Of a stretch of DNA of 64,000 nt, positions 20,215 through 30,304 are shown piece by piece. The DNA comes from Verrucomicrobiia bacterium. GTDB lineage: Bacteria; Verrucomicrobiota; Verrucomicrobiia; Limisphaerales; JADLHS01. The stretch's first letter is position 1. The number at the start of each line of letters is the position of its first letter. The position numbers and the translations under genes were made by a program. The notes below the pieces were generated by a model, which worked only from the letters and a program-made list of their open reading frames with translations, searched no databases and had not been told where the DNA came from. Location of the stretch: NCBI GenBank assembly GCA_026125285.1, contig JAHCLO010000007.1, forward strand, positions 174,799 to 238,798, read 5' to 3'.

Positions 20215-23200
20215 ATGAGCGCACCTGAGTCCAACCCGAAAACCCAATTTGCCACGCCGCCCTTTCTGCCCGGCGCCAACCGCAAATTGATGGTGGCCAA
20301 CCGCAGCGAGATCGCCATCCGCATCCTGCGGGCTGCGACCGAACTGGGTTTCCGCACCGTGGCCATCTACGCGCAGGAAGACCGCCTGGCCATTCATCGC
20401 TTCAAAGCGGACGAAGCCTATCTGGTGGGTGAGGGCAATGGTCCGGTGGGGGCGTATCTGGACATCCCCAGCATCATCACGCTGGCCAAGGAAAAGGGCG
20501 TGGAGATGATCCACCCGGGCTACGGATTTCTGTCGGAGAACGCCGAATTTGCGAAAGCCTGTGAGACTGCCGGTATCATGTTTATCGGTCCGCGGGTCGA
20601 ATTGCTCCGGATGATGGGCGACAAGACGGCGGCCCGGGCGCTGGCGGAGAAGGTCGGCGTGCCGACGTTGCCCGGCACGGAGGACCCCATTGTGGACCGC
20701 GACAAAGCCATGAGGGTCGCGAAGGAGATTGGATTTCCGCTGATTGTCAAAGCGGCATTCGGCGGGGGCGGACGCGGGATGCGCGTGGTGTCCAAGCCGG
20801 GGGAACTGACCGACGCGCTGGAAGAAGCGCAGGGCGAGGCGGGCCGCGCGTTCGGCAATCCGGCGGTTTTTCTGGAACGCTACATCCCGCGCGCCAAGCA
20901 CATCGAGGTGCAGATTCTCGGTGATCGCCACGGCAACGTGGCGCATCTGCACGAGCGGGATTGCTCGGTGCAGCGCCGGCATCAGAAGGTGATTGAAATC
21001 GCGCCGTCGGTCGGCTTGGACCCGCGCGTGCGTCAGGAATTGTGCAATGCCGCGGTAAAGCTATGCCGGGCCATCAAGTACGATAACGCCGGCACCGTCG
21101 AGTTCCTCCTCAATCAAGACACCAACGAGTGGTTCTTCATCGAGATGAATCCGCGCATCCAGGTGGAACACACGGTGACCGAGATTATCACAGGCGTGGA
21201 CCTCGTGCGGGCGCAGATTCTGGTGGCCGATGGTAACCGGCTGCACGGGGCGCAGATTGGCCTTCCCTCCCAGTCGGAGATTCCGCGCAATGGTTATGCG
21301 GTGCAGTGCCGCGTGACCACCGAGGACCCGGAGAACAAATTCAATCCGGATTATGGCCGGATTCTCACCTATCGTTCGTCCGGCGGCTTCGGCATCCGGC
21401 TCGATGGCGGCATGGGCTACGCCGGCTCGGTCATTACGCCGTTCTACGATTCGCTGCTCGTCAAAGTTACTTCCTACGCGCAGACGTTCGACGGCGCGTT
21501 GCGGCGCATGGATCGCGCGCTCCGCGAATTCCGCATCCGCGGCGTAAAGACCAACATTCCGTTCCTCGAGAATGTCATCCACAACGAAACGTTCCACACC
21601 GGCCAGGCCACGACGACGTTGATTGATACCACGCCGGAACTGTTCAAGCTCAAGTTGCGGCGGGACCGCGCCACCAGGCTGCTGGCGTTTCTCGGCGACG
21701 TGACGGTGAACGGCAACCCGCAAGCCAAAGGGCACGTAATCACAGAGCCGTTTGAGCCAGCGCGGGTGCCGGCGTATGATCACAAACAAGCTCCGCCGGC
21801 CGGCACGCGACAGTTGTTGCTGGAGCTGGGGCCGAAGAAGTTCGCGCAATGGGTGACCCGGCAAAAGCCGTTGCTCGTGACGGACACCACGTTTCGGGAC
21901 GCGCATCAATCACTGTTTGCCACGCGCCTGCGCACTTACGACATGCTCGCCGTGGCGGACGCGCTGGCCCGGCGCGTGCCGCAGTTGTTCAGTCTGGAGA
22001 TGTGGGGCGGCGCGACGTTCGACACGGCCCTGCGTTTCCTGCACGAGGACCCATGGATTCGCCTCCGGACCCTGCGGCAGAAGCTGCCGAACATCTGCTT
22101 TCAAATGCTCTTTCGCGGCTCGAACGCCGTCGGTTATTCAAACTATCCGGACAACGTTGTCGCGGGTTTCGTCCGTCATGCCGCCGCGTCCGGCATGGAT
22201 ATTTTCCGCCTGTTTGACTCCCTGAATTATCTGCCGAATCTCAAGGTGGCGATGGAGGCGGTGCAGGACACGCCCGCCATTTGCGAGGCCGCCATCTGCT
22301 ACACCGGCAACATTCTCGACCGGTCGCGCACCAAGTACTCGCTGCGTTACTACGTGAAGCTGGCAAAGGAACTGGAACGCATGGGGGCGCATATCCTGGC
22401 CATCAAGGACATGGCCGGGTTGTGCCGGCCTGCTGCGGCGCACAAGCTGGTCAAGGCACTGAAGGAGGAAATCGGTCTGCCGATTCATTTCCATACCCAC
22501 GACGCGAGCGGGACCGCCGCCGCGTCCGTGCTCGCCGCCAGCGAGGCGGGCGTGGACATCGCCGACATGGCCATCGCGTCCATGTCCGGCTCGACAAGTC
22601 AGCCAAACCTGAACTCGCTGGTTGCCGCCCTGCAATGCACCCGGCGCGATACGGGGCTTGATCTTGATGCTTTGAATGAGTTCGCGGATTACTGGGAGGA
22701 GGTGCGCGAATATTACGCGCCGTTTGACAGCGCGCCGCGCACCGGCAGTGCCGAGGTTTATCTGCACGAAATGCCGGGCGGGCAGTTTACCAATCTCAAG
22801 GAGCAGGCCGCGGGCATGGGTTTGGCGCGGCACTGGCCGGAAATCGCCCGCACCTACGCCGAAGTGAACCGGCTTTTTGGCGACATCGTCAAAGTCACAC
22901 CCAGCAGCAAGGTGGTCGGCGACATGACCATGTTTCTGGTCACGCGAGGCATCAAGCCCGCGGACGTGCTGAATCTCGAGCCGGGTGACACGCCGTTTCC
23001 CGAGTCGGTCATTGACATGCTCATGGGCGGCCTGGGCAAACCGATGGGCGGTTGGCCGCGCAAACTGCAACATGTCGTGTTGGGCAAACGCAAACCGCTG
23101 CGCGGCCGGCCGGGCGCCTCCATGAAACCGCTAAACTTCAAGAAAGTTGAAACCGAACTGGCGGCGCGGCTCAAGCATGAAGTCACGGAGGACGATGTTT

Positions 23201-23721
23201 ACAGTTACGTGATGTATCCCGAAGTATTCGCCGATTACGCCCGCAAGAGCCGCGAGTATGGCGACCTGTCCGTGCTGCCCACGCCGGCCTTCTTCTACGG
23301 GATGAAAGTGGGTGAGGAAATCTCCGTGAACATCGAGGAAGGCAAGACGTTGTTCATCCGACTGGTGAACGTGAATCCCGTGGATGCGGAAGGTCGCCGG
23401 GCGGTGTTGTTCGAGCTGAACGGCATGCCGCGGCAGTTGACGATTGTGGACCGCTCGGTGCAGCCCAAGGCGAAGCCGCGCGTGAAGGCGGACCCGGCGG
23501 CGCCCACGCAAATCGGGGCGCCGATTCCGGGACTCGTCACCGCGCTGACCGCCAGTGTCGGCACCAAAGTCGCAAAAGGTGACAAACTCCTGACCCTCGA
23601 AGCGATGAAGATGCAAACGACGATCTATGCCCCGTGTGACGGAGTCGTCGAACAGACCTTCGTCCACATCGGAGAAACCGTGGAGAGCAAGGATCTGTTG
23701 ATGCGATTGCGAGAGGCGTGA
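20215..23721 (+). CDS. pyc: Pyruvate carboxylase
   Basis: It makes oxaloacetate from pyruvate and bicarbonate with ATP and biotin. The 1168-aa length is that of single-chain pyruvate carboxylase. Order: biotin carboxylase ATP-grasp (residues 20-470; KLMVANRSEIAIRILRAATELG, the Gly-rich FGGGGRGMRVV, EMNPRIQVEHTVTE), carboxyltransferase domain (about 550-850; TDTTFRDAHQSLFATRLR, the carbamylated-lysine region HILAIKDMAGLCRP, FHTHDASGT), PC tetramerisation region, and a C-terminal biotin carrier domain with EAMKMQT (biotin lysine about residue 1130). All key motifs are intact. Confidence 0.96.
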   Translation: MSAPESNPKTQFATPPFLPGANRKLMVANRSEIAIRILRAATELGFRTVAIYAQEDRLAIHRFKADEAYLVGEGNGPVGAYLDIPSIITLAKEKGVEMIHPGYGFLSENAEFAKACETAGIMFIGPRVELLRMMGDKTAARALAEKVGVPTLPGTEDPIVDRDKAMRVAKEIGFPLIVKAAFGGGGRGMRVVSKPGELTDALEEAQGEAGRAFGNPAVFLERYIPRAKHIEVQILGDRHGNVAHLHERDCSVQRRHQKVIEIAPSVGLDPRVRQELCNAAVKLCRAIKYDNAGTVEFLLNQDTNEWFFIEMNPRIQVEHTVTEIITGVDLVRAQILVADGNRLHGAQIGLPSQSEIPRNGYAVQCRVTTEDPENKFNPDYGRILTYRSSGGFGIRLDGGMGYAGSVITPFYDSLLVKVTSYAQTFDGALRRMDRALREFRIRGVKTNIPFLENVIHNETFHTGQATTTLIDTTPELFKLKLRRDRATRLLAFLGDVTVNGNPQAKGHVITEPFEPARVPAYDHKQAPPAGTRQLLLELGPKKFAQWVTRQKPLLVTDTTFRDAHQSLFATRLRTYDMLAVADALARRVPQLFSLEMWGGATFDTALRFLHEDPWIRLRTLRQKLPNICFQMLFRGSNAVGYSNYPDNVVAGFVRHAAASGMDIFRLFDSLNYLPNLKVAMEAVQDTPAICEAAICYTGNILDRSRTKYSLRYYVKLAKELERMGAHILAIKDMAGLCRPAAAHKLVKALKEEIGLPIHFHTHDASGTAAASVLAASEAGVDIADMAIASMSGSTSQPNLNSLVAALQCTRRDTGLDLDALNEFADYWEEVREYYAPFDSAPRTGSAEVYLHEMPGGQFTNLKEQAAGMGLARHWPEIARTYAEVNRLFGDIVKVTPSSKVVGDMTMFLVTRGIKPADVLNLEPGDTPFPESVIDMLMGGLGKPMGGWPRKLQHVVLGKRKPLRGRPGASMKPLNFKKVETELAARLKHEVTEDDVYSYVMYPEVFADYARKSREYGDLSVLPTPAFFYGMKVGEEISVNIEEGKTLFIRLVNVNPVDAEGRRAVLFELNGMPRQLTIVDRSVQPKAKPRVKADPAAPTQIGAPIPGLVTALTASVGTKVAKGDKLLTLEAMKMQTTIYAPCDGVVEQTFVHIGETVESKDLLMRLREA

Positions 23722-23760
23722 GACGGTGTTTCCGCAGGCGCAGCGCCAGATTGCGGTTAC

Positions 23761-24570
23761 TCAGGGTTCGCGAGTGGTGAAGCGCAGGGAATTCTGCACC
23801 GCCGCCGAGGCCAGGATACCTTGAAAGTCCTTGGGGTCCTGGTAAAAGTAGGCGGCCCGGCTGTTGCCCGCCGCGTCCCAACTGTGGAAGAACGACATTT
23901 CCCGCGCGCGGATCCAGCGGGCGGACCCGTCGGCGAAGACCTGGTTGCCGCCCGCAGGCCGGGCTGACCGCGAGTCGCGATGCGGCGGCACGCCAGTGAA
24001 AATGTCCCGGTCGTCAAATCCCCACGTGCCACTGATCTTCATGACGGCATCCGCCGCCAGCGTCCAGTGGGGTTGGGACGAGCCCAACTTGATCGGGCTG
24101 TACGAGCGACCCATTCCGCCGGTGAATGCCGGATTCAACCAATTGGTAATGCCACCGAAGTACTGGTAACCGATCACCCATTGCGTGTAGGCGGGTTCAT
24201 ACACCGGATACTTGGGAGGCCGGCTTGGACAATTCCAAATGGTGGCGGTGTGATTGGATTCCACGTTCAAACCCACCGTTTTGGCCGCGGTGGCTTCCGG
24301 CGGGTTCAAGGCCACTTGCACCACGTTCTGCCGCGCTTCCACCACCCGATCCGAGTTGTCCAGCGCGTACACATGCATGCCCAAGCCCACCTGCTTCAGG
24401 TTGTTGACGCAGGCAATACGTTTGGATCTCTCCTTGGCTTTCGCCAGGGCGGGCAAGAGCATGGCTGCCAAGATGGCGATGATGGCGATGACCACCAGGA
24501 GTTCGATCAGCGTGAACGCACGGTGGCGCGTTCCTGGATCCGCATCACAACGGCAGAGCTTCGACTTCAT
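23761..24570 (-). CDS. Pseudopilin-like H-X9-DG protein (269 aa)
   Basis: After a 17-residue leader comes [20 protein letters not shown], a prepilin N-terminus with a peptidase site, then [20 protein letters not shown] and [14 protein letters not shown], typical of the H-X9-DG pseudopilin family. Towards the end [13 protein letters not shown] gives the DG motif. The protein is probably exported and assembled like a minor pseudopilin. It is followed on the same strand, upstream, by the LamG protein gene, with about 43 nt between them. Confidence 0.9.
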   Translation of the reverse strand: MKSKLCRCDADPGTRHRAFTLIELLVVIAIIAILAAMLLPALAKAKERSKRIACVNNLKQVGLGMHVYALDNSDRVVEARQNVVQVALNPPEATAAKTVGLNVESNHTATIWNCPSRPPKYPVYEPAYTQWVIGYQYFGGITNWLNPAFTGGMGRSYSPIKLGSSQPHWTLAADAVMKISGTWGFDDRDIFTGVPPHRDSRSARPAGGNQVFADGSARWIRAREMSFFHSWDAAGNSRAAYFYQDPKDFQGILASAAVQNSLRFTTREP

Positions 24571-24613
24571 GATTTCATGATTTCATGCGGGTCGCACCCG
24601 GGTTCCACCACTG

Positions 24614-27556
24614 TCACCACGTTGGGTAACTTACCGGCCGGAAGAACATGGTGCCGTCGCCTACGGGAATCTCAAACACCGAAACCACCGAGTTGGCCTC
24701 AACCGGTGCGAGCCCGGTATCCGTCCAGTTTCCGCTGTCCAAGACTGGCGATTGATGGATGAACACGGGTTGGCCGGGGTAGTCGGTAACAACCATGATC
24801 CGGATGATGTCGTCCACCCGCACGGCCTGCGTAATGTGCGTGCCGACCGGATTTGCCACCAATCGGATGGCATTAACAAAAACCGCCACGCCGTCGCTCT
24901 CGGCCACTCTGATACCCTCAAGCTCCAGAGTGCCCGTCGCCGAGGCGATGAACACGCCGCCGAAGGTGTATTGATAATCACGGGTGGGAAGCGTGGCCGC
25001 GCCGCCGTTGAAGGAATAGCCGTTGGTGATCACCAACGGCACGCCGGAGGATACTTCCGCCCAATCCGACACCCGGCCGAACGTCGCTCCCGAGCTGCCC
25101 GCATCGTAAGACCACACGGTCAAACCGTAGGGCGTGTCGGGCACCAAGCGTTCAATCAGCACGCGCATACCCGTGCCGGCGCCACTGTTGTTAAACACAA
25201 AATCATTGTAGAGCTGGGCCTGGGTGAGCAAGGGCGGGTTGTTAACCACCGGGGCCACGGCACTGCCAATGCGATCACGCCCCTGCAATGTGCTGCCGCC
25301 GACACTGGTAAAGGTGACTCTTACCGCATTGTCGAAGGTTCCGCTGGCAGCGCCCACGGACCCGGAAGCGAAGGTGATGGCCGAGAATCCCGGTTGCACG
25401 GGGTCAAGTGTTGCCGTGCCGGTCAGTCCGATGTCCAGTTTCAGCACTTCACCACTGGTCGCCGGCGACCAAGGCGTGACGTACAACAGCGCCACGCTGC
25501 TGGTGACGGCACCGGCTATATTGGTGATGATCACGGAATAAGTGGAGTTGGACTCAGCCACCTGCACATTGGGCAGACTTAACGTGCTGGTAATGGCACT
25601 GGGGTTGAGGGCTTCAGAGATCGGTGTCCCGTCTTTGCGCCATTGGTAGTGTAGCGGCTCTGATCCAGAGGCGAGCACCGAGAACGTCACGTCGTCACCC
25701 ACATAAACATTGCCGGTACGGTCCTGCGGTTGAGTGACAATTCCCGGCGGCGTGACGCCTTCGGGAACCGGCACGCCCGCAGTCATGATCTCCTGAATTT
25801 CGGTCCACGTCAGCACGCGGTTCCACGTGGCGACCTCGTCAATGTCGCCAAAGAAGAAATTTCCCGCCGCCGAGCGCAGGACGGCGCCGAGGGAGGTTTG
25901 GTTGAGGGTCAGGGAGCCGCGCGTGTAGTTGTAGTCCGTTTCGTCCAGCACGCCGTCAACATAGAGCTTGCCCTGGCCGTTGGCATCGGTCCAAACCAGA
26001 TGATGCCAGGTGCCGTCGAACACCGCACGCGTGGACTTGCGCCCCACAATGGCGGCGTTCACCCCGTTGTCATCCCGGACAAACACCGTGGCGGAGGGGG
26101 TGGTGGCCGTGTTGTCCGTGCCGAGCGTGAACAGCGGATTGTTGAAACCCCCATCGCGGCCTTCGGAAAAGACCCGCCGGTCGTTTTGCGACGTGAAATC
26201 GCCACGCACCCAGAGTGACACCGAGTAGTTGGTGCTGTTGTAGATCGGTGCGCCGTTGGTGCGGTACGTGTAGGTGTTAACGAAATCGAATGTCAGTGCG
26301 TTGCTGAACTGGCCGGACACGATCTCACTCCCGGGGAAGAAGCCCTCCAGCACCATGTTCTGGCCGAAGTGCGCCTCTGGCGAAATCGCCTTGTCTCCCT
26401 CCTGAAGGATGACATCCAGCGGCCAGTAATTGACCAAGCCATTCTCCACGTCGGCGGCAGGATCAGGCAACACGGTCAACGTGGCATTGGTGGTGATGGC
26501 AAAGCCTCCGGGATTCGTCACCGCGAGCGAGTAGAAATCGCCCGTTTCGTTTACGGTCAACCCGGTAGCCTGGTAAGTGCGCTCCGTGGCGCCCGGGATG
26601 GGAGAACCGTTGCGCGACCATTGGTAAGTGAATGGGCGATTTCCGTATCCGGTGACGGAGAACAAGTGCCAGTCGCCCGTGTGCTTCACGGCGTCCGCCG
26701 GCACGGAGGTCAGCGTCATGGGGCGCGGCGGGACGGGCACGCCGGGTGTGTAAACCCCGTTAGTCACAATCTCCTGAACCTCAGCCTGCGACAACGCGCG
26801 CTCCCACACGGCCACTTCGTCAATCTGCCCATTGAAAATGGCGCCCGTCGAGACTCCCGCCGCCCCGCGCACCAGCGTACCAATGGCAGTCGTTTGCAGG
26901 GTGAAAGTGCCTCCCGGCGTGTAATTGAAATCCGCCGGATCCAACTCGCCGTCCACGTAGAGTTGAACGCTGCCATGGTTATCCACCCACGCAATGTGAT
27001 GCCAGGTGTCGTCAAATACGATGTTGGTGGAAACCCGGTGGTTGACCAAGGTAGTGCCGCCATCGGTGCGTATGATGACGTCCAGCTTGGCGTTGTTCCC
27101 CGCCGCTTGGCCGGTCTGGATGATGAAGAGCGGATTATTGCTGTCCAATCCGCCCTCTGCGTACAGGTACTTGGCCGTTTGATTGGTGCCTTTCACCCAC
27201 ATTGCCACCGTGTACGCCCCCGCTCGATAGATGGGCAGTCCGGTGGGCCCATTGTCTGGGGCATGCAAATTGGTCAGATATGTACTTGGGCCAGTAAACG
27301 TAAACGCATTGCCAAATTTCCCCGGGCTCACCGCCGGACTCCCGACGATGCTCATGGTGTTGTCGAACGACAAATCCGGCGTCGAGGCGCCGGCGTCAGT
27401 CTCCAGCGGCCAATAGGACACCAATCCGTCAATCACCGCCGCGCGGGCTGCGACCACGGAAAGCAACGCCATCAAGGCCAATAAGGCAACTTTGCTGCTG
27501 AGTTTAGTTCGGATTGTGCCGGCGGATTGCCGCATCGAAGTTGGTTGTAGGTTCAT
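24614..27556 (-). CDS. Secreted LamG-domain protein with Ig-like domains (980 aa)
   Basis: A long signal region (KVALLALMALLSVVAARA) leads into two laminin-G-3 (concanavalin-like) domains, each with the pattern SYWPLETD/NYWPLDV ... AYTVAMWVKG/YSVSLWVRG ... DDTWHHIAWV/DGTWHHLVWT ... LYVDGELD/LYVDGVLD ... GQIDEVAVWERALS/GDIDEVATWNRVLT. Each is followed by an Ig-like segment (FTYQWSRNGSPIPGA, LHYQWRKDGTPISEA). The rest is a beta-sandwich. It probably binds polysaccharide outside the cell. In an apparent operon with the pseudopilin gene. Confidence 0.88.
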   Translation of the reverse strand: MNLQPTSMRQSAGTIRTKLSSKVALLALMALLSVVAARAAVIDGLVSYWPLETDAGASTPDLSFDNTMSIVGSPAVSPGKFGNAFTFTGPSTYLTNLHAPDNGPTGLPIYRAGAYTVAMWVKGTNQTAKYLYAEGGLDSNNPLFIIQTGQAAGNNAKLDVIIRTDGGTTLVNHRVSTNIVFDDTWHHIAWVDNHGSVQLYVDGELDPADFNYTPGGTFTLQTTAIGTLVRGAAGVSTGAIFNGQIDEVAVWERALSQAEVQEIVTNGVYTPGVPVPPRPMTLTSVPADAVKHTGDWHLFSVTGYGNRPFTYQWSRNGSPIPGATERTYQATGLTVNETGDFYSLAVTNPGGFAITTNATLTVLPDPAADVENGLVNYWPLDVILQEGDKAISPEAHFGQNMVLEGFFPGSEIVSGQFSNALTFDFVNTYTYRTNGAPIYNSTNYSVSLWVRGDFTSQNDRRVFSEGRDGGFNNPLFTLGTDNTATTPSATVFVRDDNGVNAAIVGRKSTRAVFDGTWHHLVWTDANGQGKLYVDGVLDETDYNYTRGSLTLNQTSLGAVLRSAAGNFFFGDIDEVATWNRVLTWTEIQEIMTAGVPVPEGVTPPGIVTQPQDRTGNVYVGDDVTFSVLASGSEPLHYQWRKDGTPISEALNPSAITSTLSLPNVQVAESNSTYSVIITNIAGAVTSSVALLYVTPWSPATSGEVLKLDIGLTGTATLDPVQPGFSAITFASGSVGAASGTFDNAVRVTFTSVGGSTLQGRDRIGSAVAPVVNNPPLLTQAQLYNDFVFNNSGAGTGMRVLIERLVPDTPYGLTVWSYDAGSSGATFGRVSDWAEVSSGVPLVITNGYSFNGGAATLPTRDYQYTFGGVFIASATGTLELEGIRVAESDGVAVFVNAIRLVANPVGTHITQAVRVDDIIRIMVVTDYPGQPVFIHQSPVLDSGNWTDTGLAPVEANSVVSVFEIPVGDGTMFFRPVSYPTW

Positions 27557-27967
27557 AGTGGATGGGGTTTGTGCGTGGGTGAGTAGCGGAGTATGTCAGT
27601 CGCGCGAGCGAAGCAGAACTTAAACAAATCATCAACCAACCGCGATTGCCTTGCGATGATCCTAAGCAAGCTGTGCTCGAATAATCGGAGATGGACAAAT
27701 CTCATAATGTGCGCGCTGGGTTGGCTATGAAGTGGACTATAGGTCCTACATCTTGCGTGGCAAGCCCTAATCTCCCATCCAGTCCAGGACCCGAAGGACT
27801 GTAGCTCTTCGCCAATGCGGTGAAGTCGCGATCCGGGTGACTGTCAAAACTCAGGACTCGGCGCCAAAGAAACAACCGCTTGGGCGTTGTAGCCGGGCCA
27901 GAATTGGCGGTAATTGACGAGAGATGGCAACGCCCCCGCTGGCCCGTTCTTTGCTTAACGAATTTCC
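27557..27967. other. Intergenic, 410 bases, no gene recognised
   Basis: This lies between the start of the LamG gene (minus) and a small plus-strand gene, so it should contain two divergent promoters. One possible small hairpin lies at about 27780-27800 (CAGTCC..GGACTG). I see no riboswitch consensus. Confidence 0.35.
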
Positions 27968-28135
27968 ATGAACGCGCTCGCTTTTAGAGTCAACCGGAAG
28001 AACGGCGACTACGTCAAACCCACCATCGTTCCGGCCCATGACGCCGAGGAATCGCACTTTAGCGCGATGGATGGGGCCATCGCCACCTTCTTTCTGCTCT
28101 GCGTCAGCGGACTGATTTACATGCTCCTCAGCTAG
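27968..28135 (+). CDS. Small single-pass membrane protein (55 aa)
   Basis: The frame reads MNALAFRVNRKNGDYVKPTI, then an acidic/polar middle (HDAEESHFSAMDG) and a C-terminal hydrophobic helix AIATFFLLCVSGLIYMLLS. This arrangement (cytoplasmic start, one helix at the end) is that of a small tail-anchored protein. It is convergent with the MCE gene (23 nt between stops). It is below the usual length cutoff of gene finders; I do not recognise a family. Confidence 0.6.
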   Translation: MNALAFRVNRKNGDYVKPTIVPAHDAEESHFSAMDGAIATFFLLCVSGLIYMLLS

Positions 28136-28158
28136 GTCCGGGACCACGAATCCCCAAG

Positions 28159-29436
28159 TCATCGCGGAAATTGTTCGCGCCCCCGTGGCGTTGAATGGTC
28201 GGGCAAAGCCGGCGGCGTGTTTGTGCTCTGGCCGCGGAAGGCCGAACGCAACAGCCAGTGCCTTTTCAATCCCTCCACCAAATCATTCGCATCCACGACG
28301 GCCTTGGAGATGGTTTCCAGGATGTTGGTGTTCGCTTGAACCTGGGCGTTCAGACTTCCGGTGATCTCCGCCAGATTGTCGAGTGAGCGGGCGAGGTTTT
28401 CCACCAGCACGGTCAGATTGGTATCGGCATGCGCGATGGCGGCGTGTGCGCTTTCCAAAGTCGTCCCCACCTGCCGTTGTGTCTCCGTCCCCAGCAGCCA
28501 GACTCCAAGCCCACCTGGCTCGCGGAGCTGCGAACTGATCTGCGAAAGGTTCGTGGCCGCTGGTCGCGCTTCCGCGGCGAGCGCGTTCAAATTGGACGTC
28601 AAACTCACAGTATTGGCCAGCACACCGCCGATTTGGTTGGTTAGCGCAAAGAAGCCCGGAAGCGCCAGTTCGACCTGGCTCACCAGTTTCTCCAAGCGCT
28701 CCGTGACCGCGGGTGATTCGTCGGCGCGCAACCAGTAGGGTTTGTTCGTCCGCGTGTAATGCTCGTAACGGCCCTCACGGTCGTGCCAGATGGCGGTCAT
28801 GAATTTGCGTTCCTCGCGCGAGTCGAACGCCCGCAGCCGGGTTCGCCCCAAGGCCCGCAGCCGGGTGAGATTGGTCTGGAACAGGGGGGTCAAGACGGGC
28901 ATGGCCAACTCCGCATCCTCGAGATAAACATCTTCCGCCAGCTTCCAATGTTGCGCATCGGACAGACCATCGGCTTCCTCCATTGTGAATTCCTGCATGG
29001 GATTGAAAATGTAAATGGGGCAGCCCTCGGTGCCCTTTGTGACTTCCAGCACCCGTTTGCCCAGGAAGTCCGCCGTGGTGACCCGCGCCCGCGAACCGAC
29101 GGTCCAGAGGTAGCCGTAGTTCGGTTCTCGAATCTCGAATTCAACATAGACGTTGTAAAACTCCCACGGCGGCATCGGTTCAATCCGGGTGATTTGGCCC
29201 ACCTCGAATCCCATCAGCATGACCGGGTCGCCAACCCGCAGCCCCGTGGCACGATCCACCAACGTGAAAAACGGCGCCCGCGTCTTGAACCAACCTTTGC
29301 GTTGCGCAGTCGTATAGACGTAGTAAGCAAAGCCGAAAACCAGCATGGCCGTGGCCAGGGTGACAAACCATCCCACCGCACGCTCCATGCGGCTAAGGCG
29401 GGTGCGAAGTTGCGGAGTTAAATCCTGTAACGCCAT
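28159..29436 (-). CDS. mlaD: MCE/MlaD-family lipid transport protein (425 aa)
   Basis: One N-terminal membrane helix (VGWFVTLATAMLVFGFAYYVY) precedes a single MCE domain: TRAPFFTLVDRATGLRVGDPVMLMGFEVGQITRIE. The long C-terminal part is helical (VTERLEKLVSQVELALPGFF, TNLTVLVENLARSLDNLAEI) as in MCE proteins that form periplasmic tunnels for phospholipids. It is anchored in the inner membrane and faces the periplasm. The Mla ATPase and permease genes lie directly upstream on the same strand (68 nt gap), which makes an import/export system MlaE-F-D. No MlaA/B/C genes are visible. Confidence 0.9.
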   Translation of the reverse strand: MALQDLTPQLRTRLSRMERAVGWFVTLATAMLVFGFAYYVYTTAQRKGWFKTRAPFFTLVDRATGLRVGDPVMLMGFEVGQITRIEPMPPWEFYNVYVEFEIREPNYGYLWTVGSRARVTTADFLGKRVLEVTKGTEGCPIYIFNPMQEFTMEEADGLSDAQHWKLAEDVYLEDAELAMPVLTPLFQTNLTRLRALGRTRLRAFDSREERKFMTAIWHDREGRYEHYTRTNKPYWLRADESPAVTERLEKLVSQVELALPGFFALTNQIGGVLANTVSLTSNLNALAAEARPAATNLSQISSQLREPGGLGVWLLGTETQRQVGTTLESAHAAIAHADTNLTVLVENLARSLDNLAEITGSLNAQVQANTNILETISKAVVDANDLVEGLKRHWLLRSAFRGQSTNTPPALPDHSTPRGREQFPR

Positions 29437-29503
29437 GACCGTGGTGTGTTCGCGGTTTGCCTCATCGCCATGATGCCAACAGTTTCAAAATCCAGACTCC
29501 GGG

Positions 29504-30304
29504 TCAATTGCCAGCCGGCGGCGCCGTCAACAGTTCCTGCACCGCCGCGTTGTGGCACATCTCCAACTCCGCCCAATCCCGGAACACCGTCAATCGTCCG
29601 CCCGCCAGACACGCGATCTGTTTCGCGCGCGAACGCCACAGTCCCGGGCGGGACAAATCATCGGTCGTTACGACCAGCGTGAGCGGTTTGTCCGTGGACG
29701 CATGCTGGCCGCCCGCCAGGCGGTCGAGGAATCGCAGCCACCAATGGGTGTGGCGGGCATCCAGTCCGGCAAGCGGATTGTCCAGCAGCAGCACGTCCGG
29801 CTCGAGGGCCAGCGCCCGCGCCAGACCCGCGCGCTTCTGCCAGTTGCGCCCCACGTTGCCCGGCGTGAGATGCGCGTAGGGCAGAAGGCCGGTCACTTCG
29901 AGGAGCGCTGTCACCCGCGATTCAATCGTCTCGCGAGACCAGTCCCGATGATACTTGAGTGGCAACGCCACGTTCTCAGCCAGCGTCAGGCGGCTGAACA
30001 ACTGTCCCCCGTCAAAGACAAACCCCAATCGTAGCCGCTCCGCCAGGTTTTCCTCCGCGAAATCCGGCATGCTTTCGCCAAACAATCGGTATGTTCCACA
30101 GCGGGGCGACATCAATCCGGCAGCCAGCATCAGCAGATCACTCTTGCCGGCGCGTTGCGCTCCGGCCAGGACCCAGAAGTCTCCGGCGTTCACCGTCCAG
30201 TCCAGATTCACGGCGACCGTCGTGCCCGGGCTTTTCAACGCGCACACATTTACAGCGCGCATTTCGATGACCGGCACACCGGAACTGGTTGTCAGATCAC
30301 TCAT
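29504..30304 (-). CDS. mlaF: MlaF-like ABC ATPase with degenerate catalytic motifs
   Basis: The 266-aa protein has a good Walker A (GAQRAGKSD, about residue 49), a Q-loop-like FVFDGGQLF and the D-loop LAGLD, so it folds as an ABC ATPase. However, the signature LSGGQ is replaced by VGRNWQK, Walker B reads VLLLDNP with Asn instead of the catalytic Glu, and the H-loop His is missing (VVTTDDLSRP). ATP may bind but hydrolysis should be weak. It overlaps mlaE by 4 bases and precedes mlaD, so it is the expected motor of the lipid transporter. Confidence 0.85.
   Translation of the reverse strand: MSDLTTSSGVPVIEMRAVNVCALKSPGTTVAVNLDWTVNAGDFWVLAGAQRAGKSDLLMLAAGLMSPRCGTYRLFGESMPDFAEENLAERLRLGFVFDGGQLFSRLTLAENVALPLKYHRDWSRETIESRVTALLEVTGLLPYAHLTPGNVGRNWQKRAGLARALALEPDVLLLDNPLAGLDARHTHWWLRFLDRLAGGQHASTDKPLTLVVTTDDLSRPGLWRSRAKQIACLAGGRLTVFRDWAELEMCHNAAVQELLTAPPAGN

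Noticed and set aside
24752..27484. Plus-strand frames of 276 and 371 codons opposite the LamG gene
   Set aside because: They are shadows of the LamG coding sequence and have no recognisable domain.
27700..27850. Possible riboswitch upstream of the small membrane protein gene
   Set aside because: Only one weak hairpin is visible, and no consensus of a known riboswitch class could be placed.
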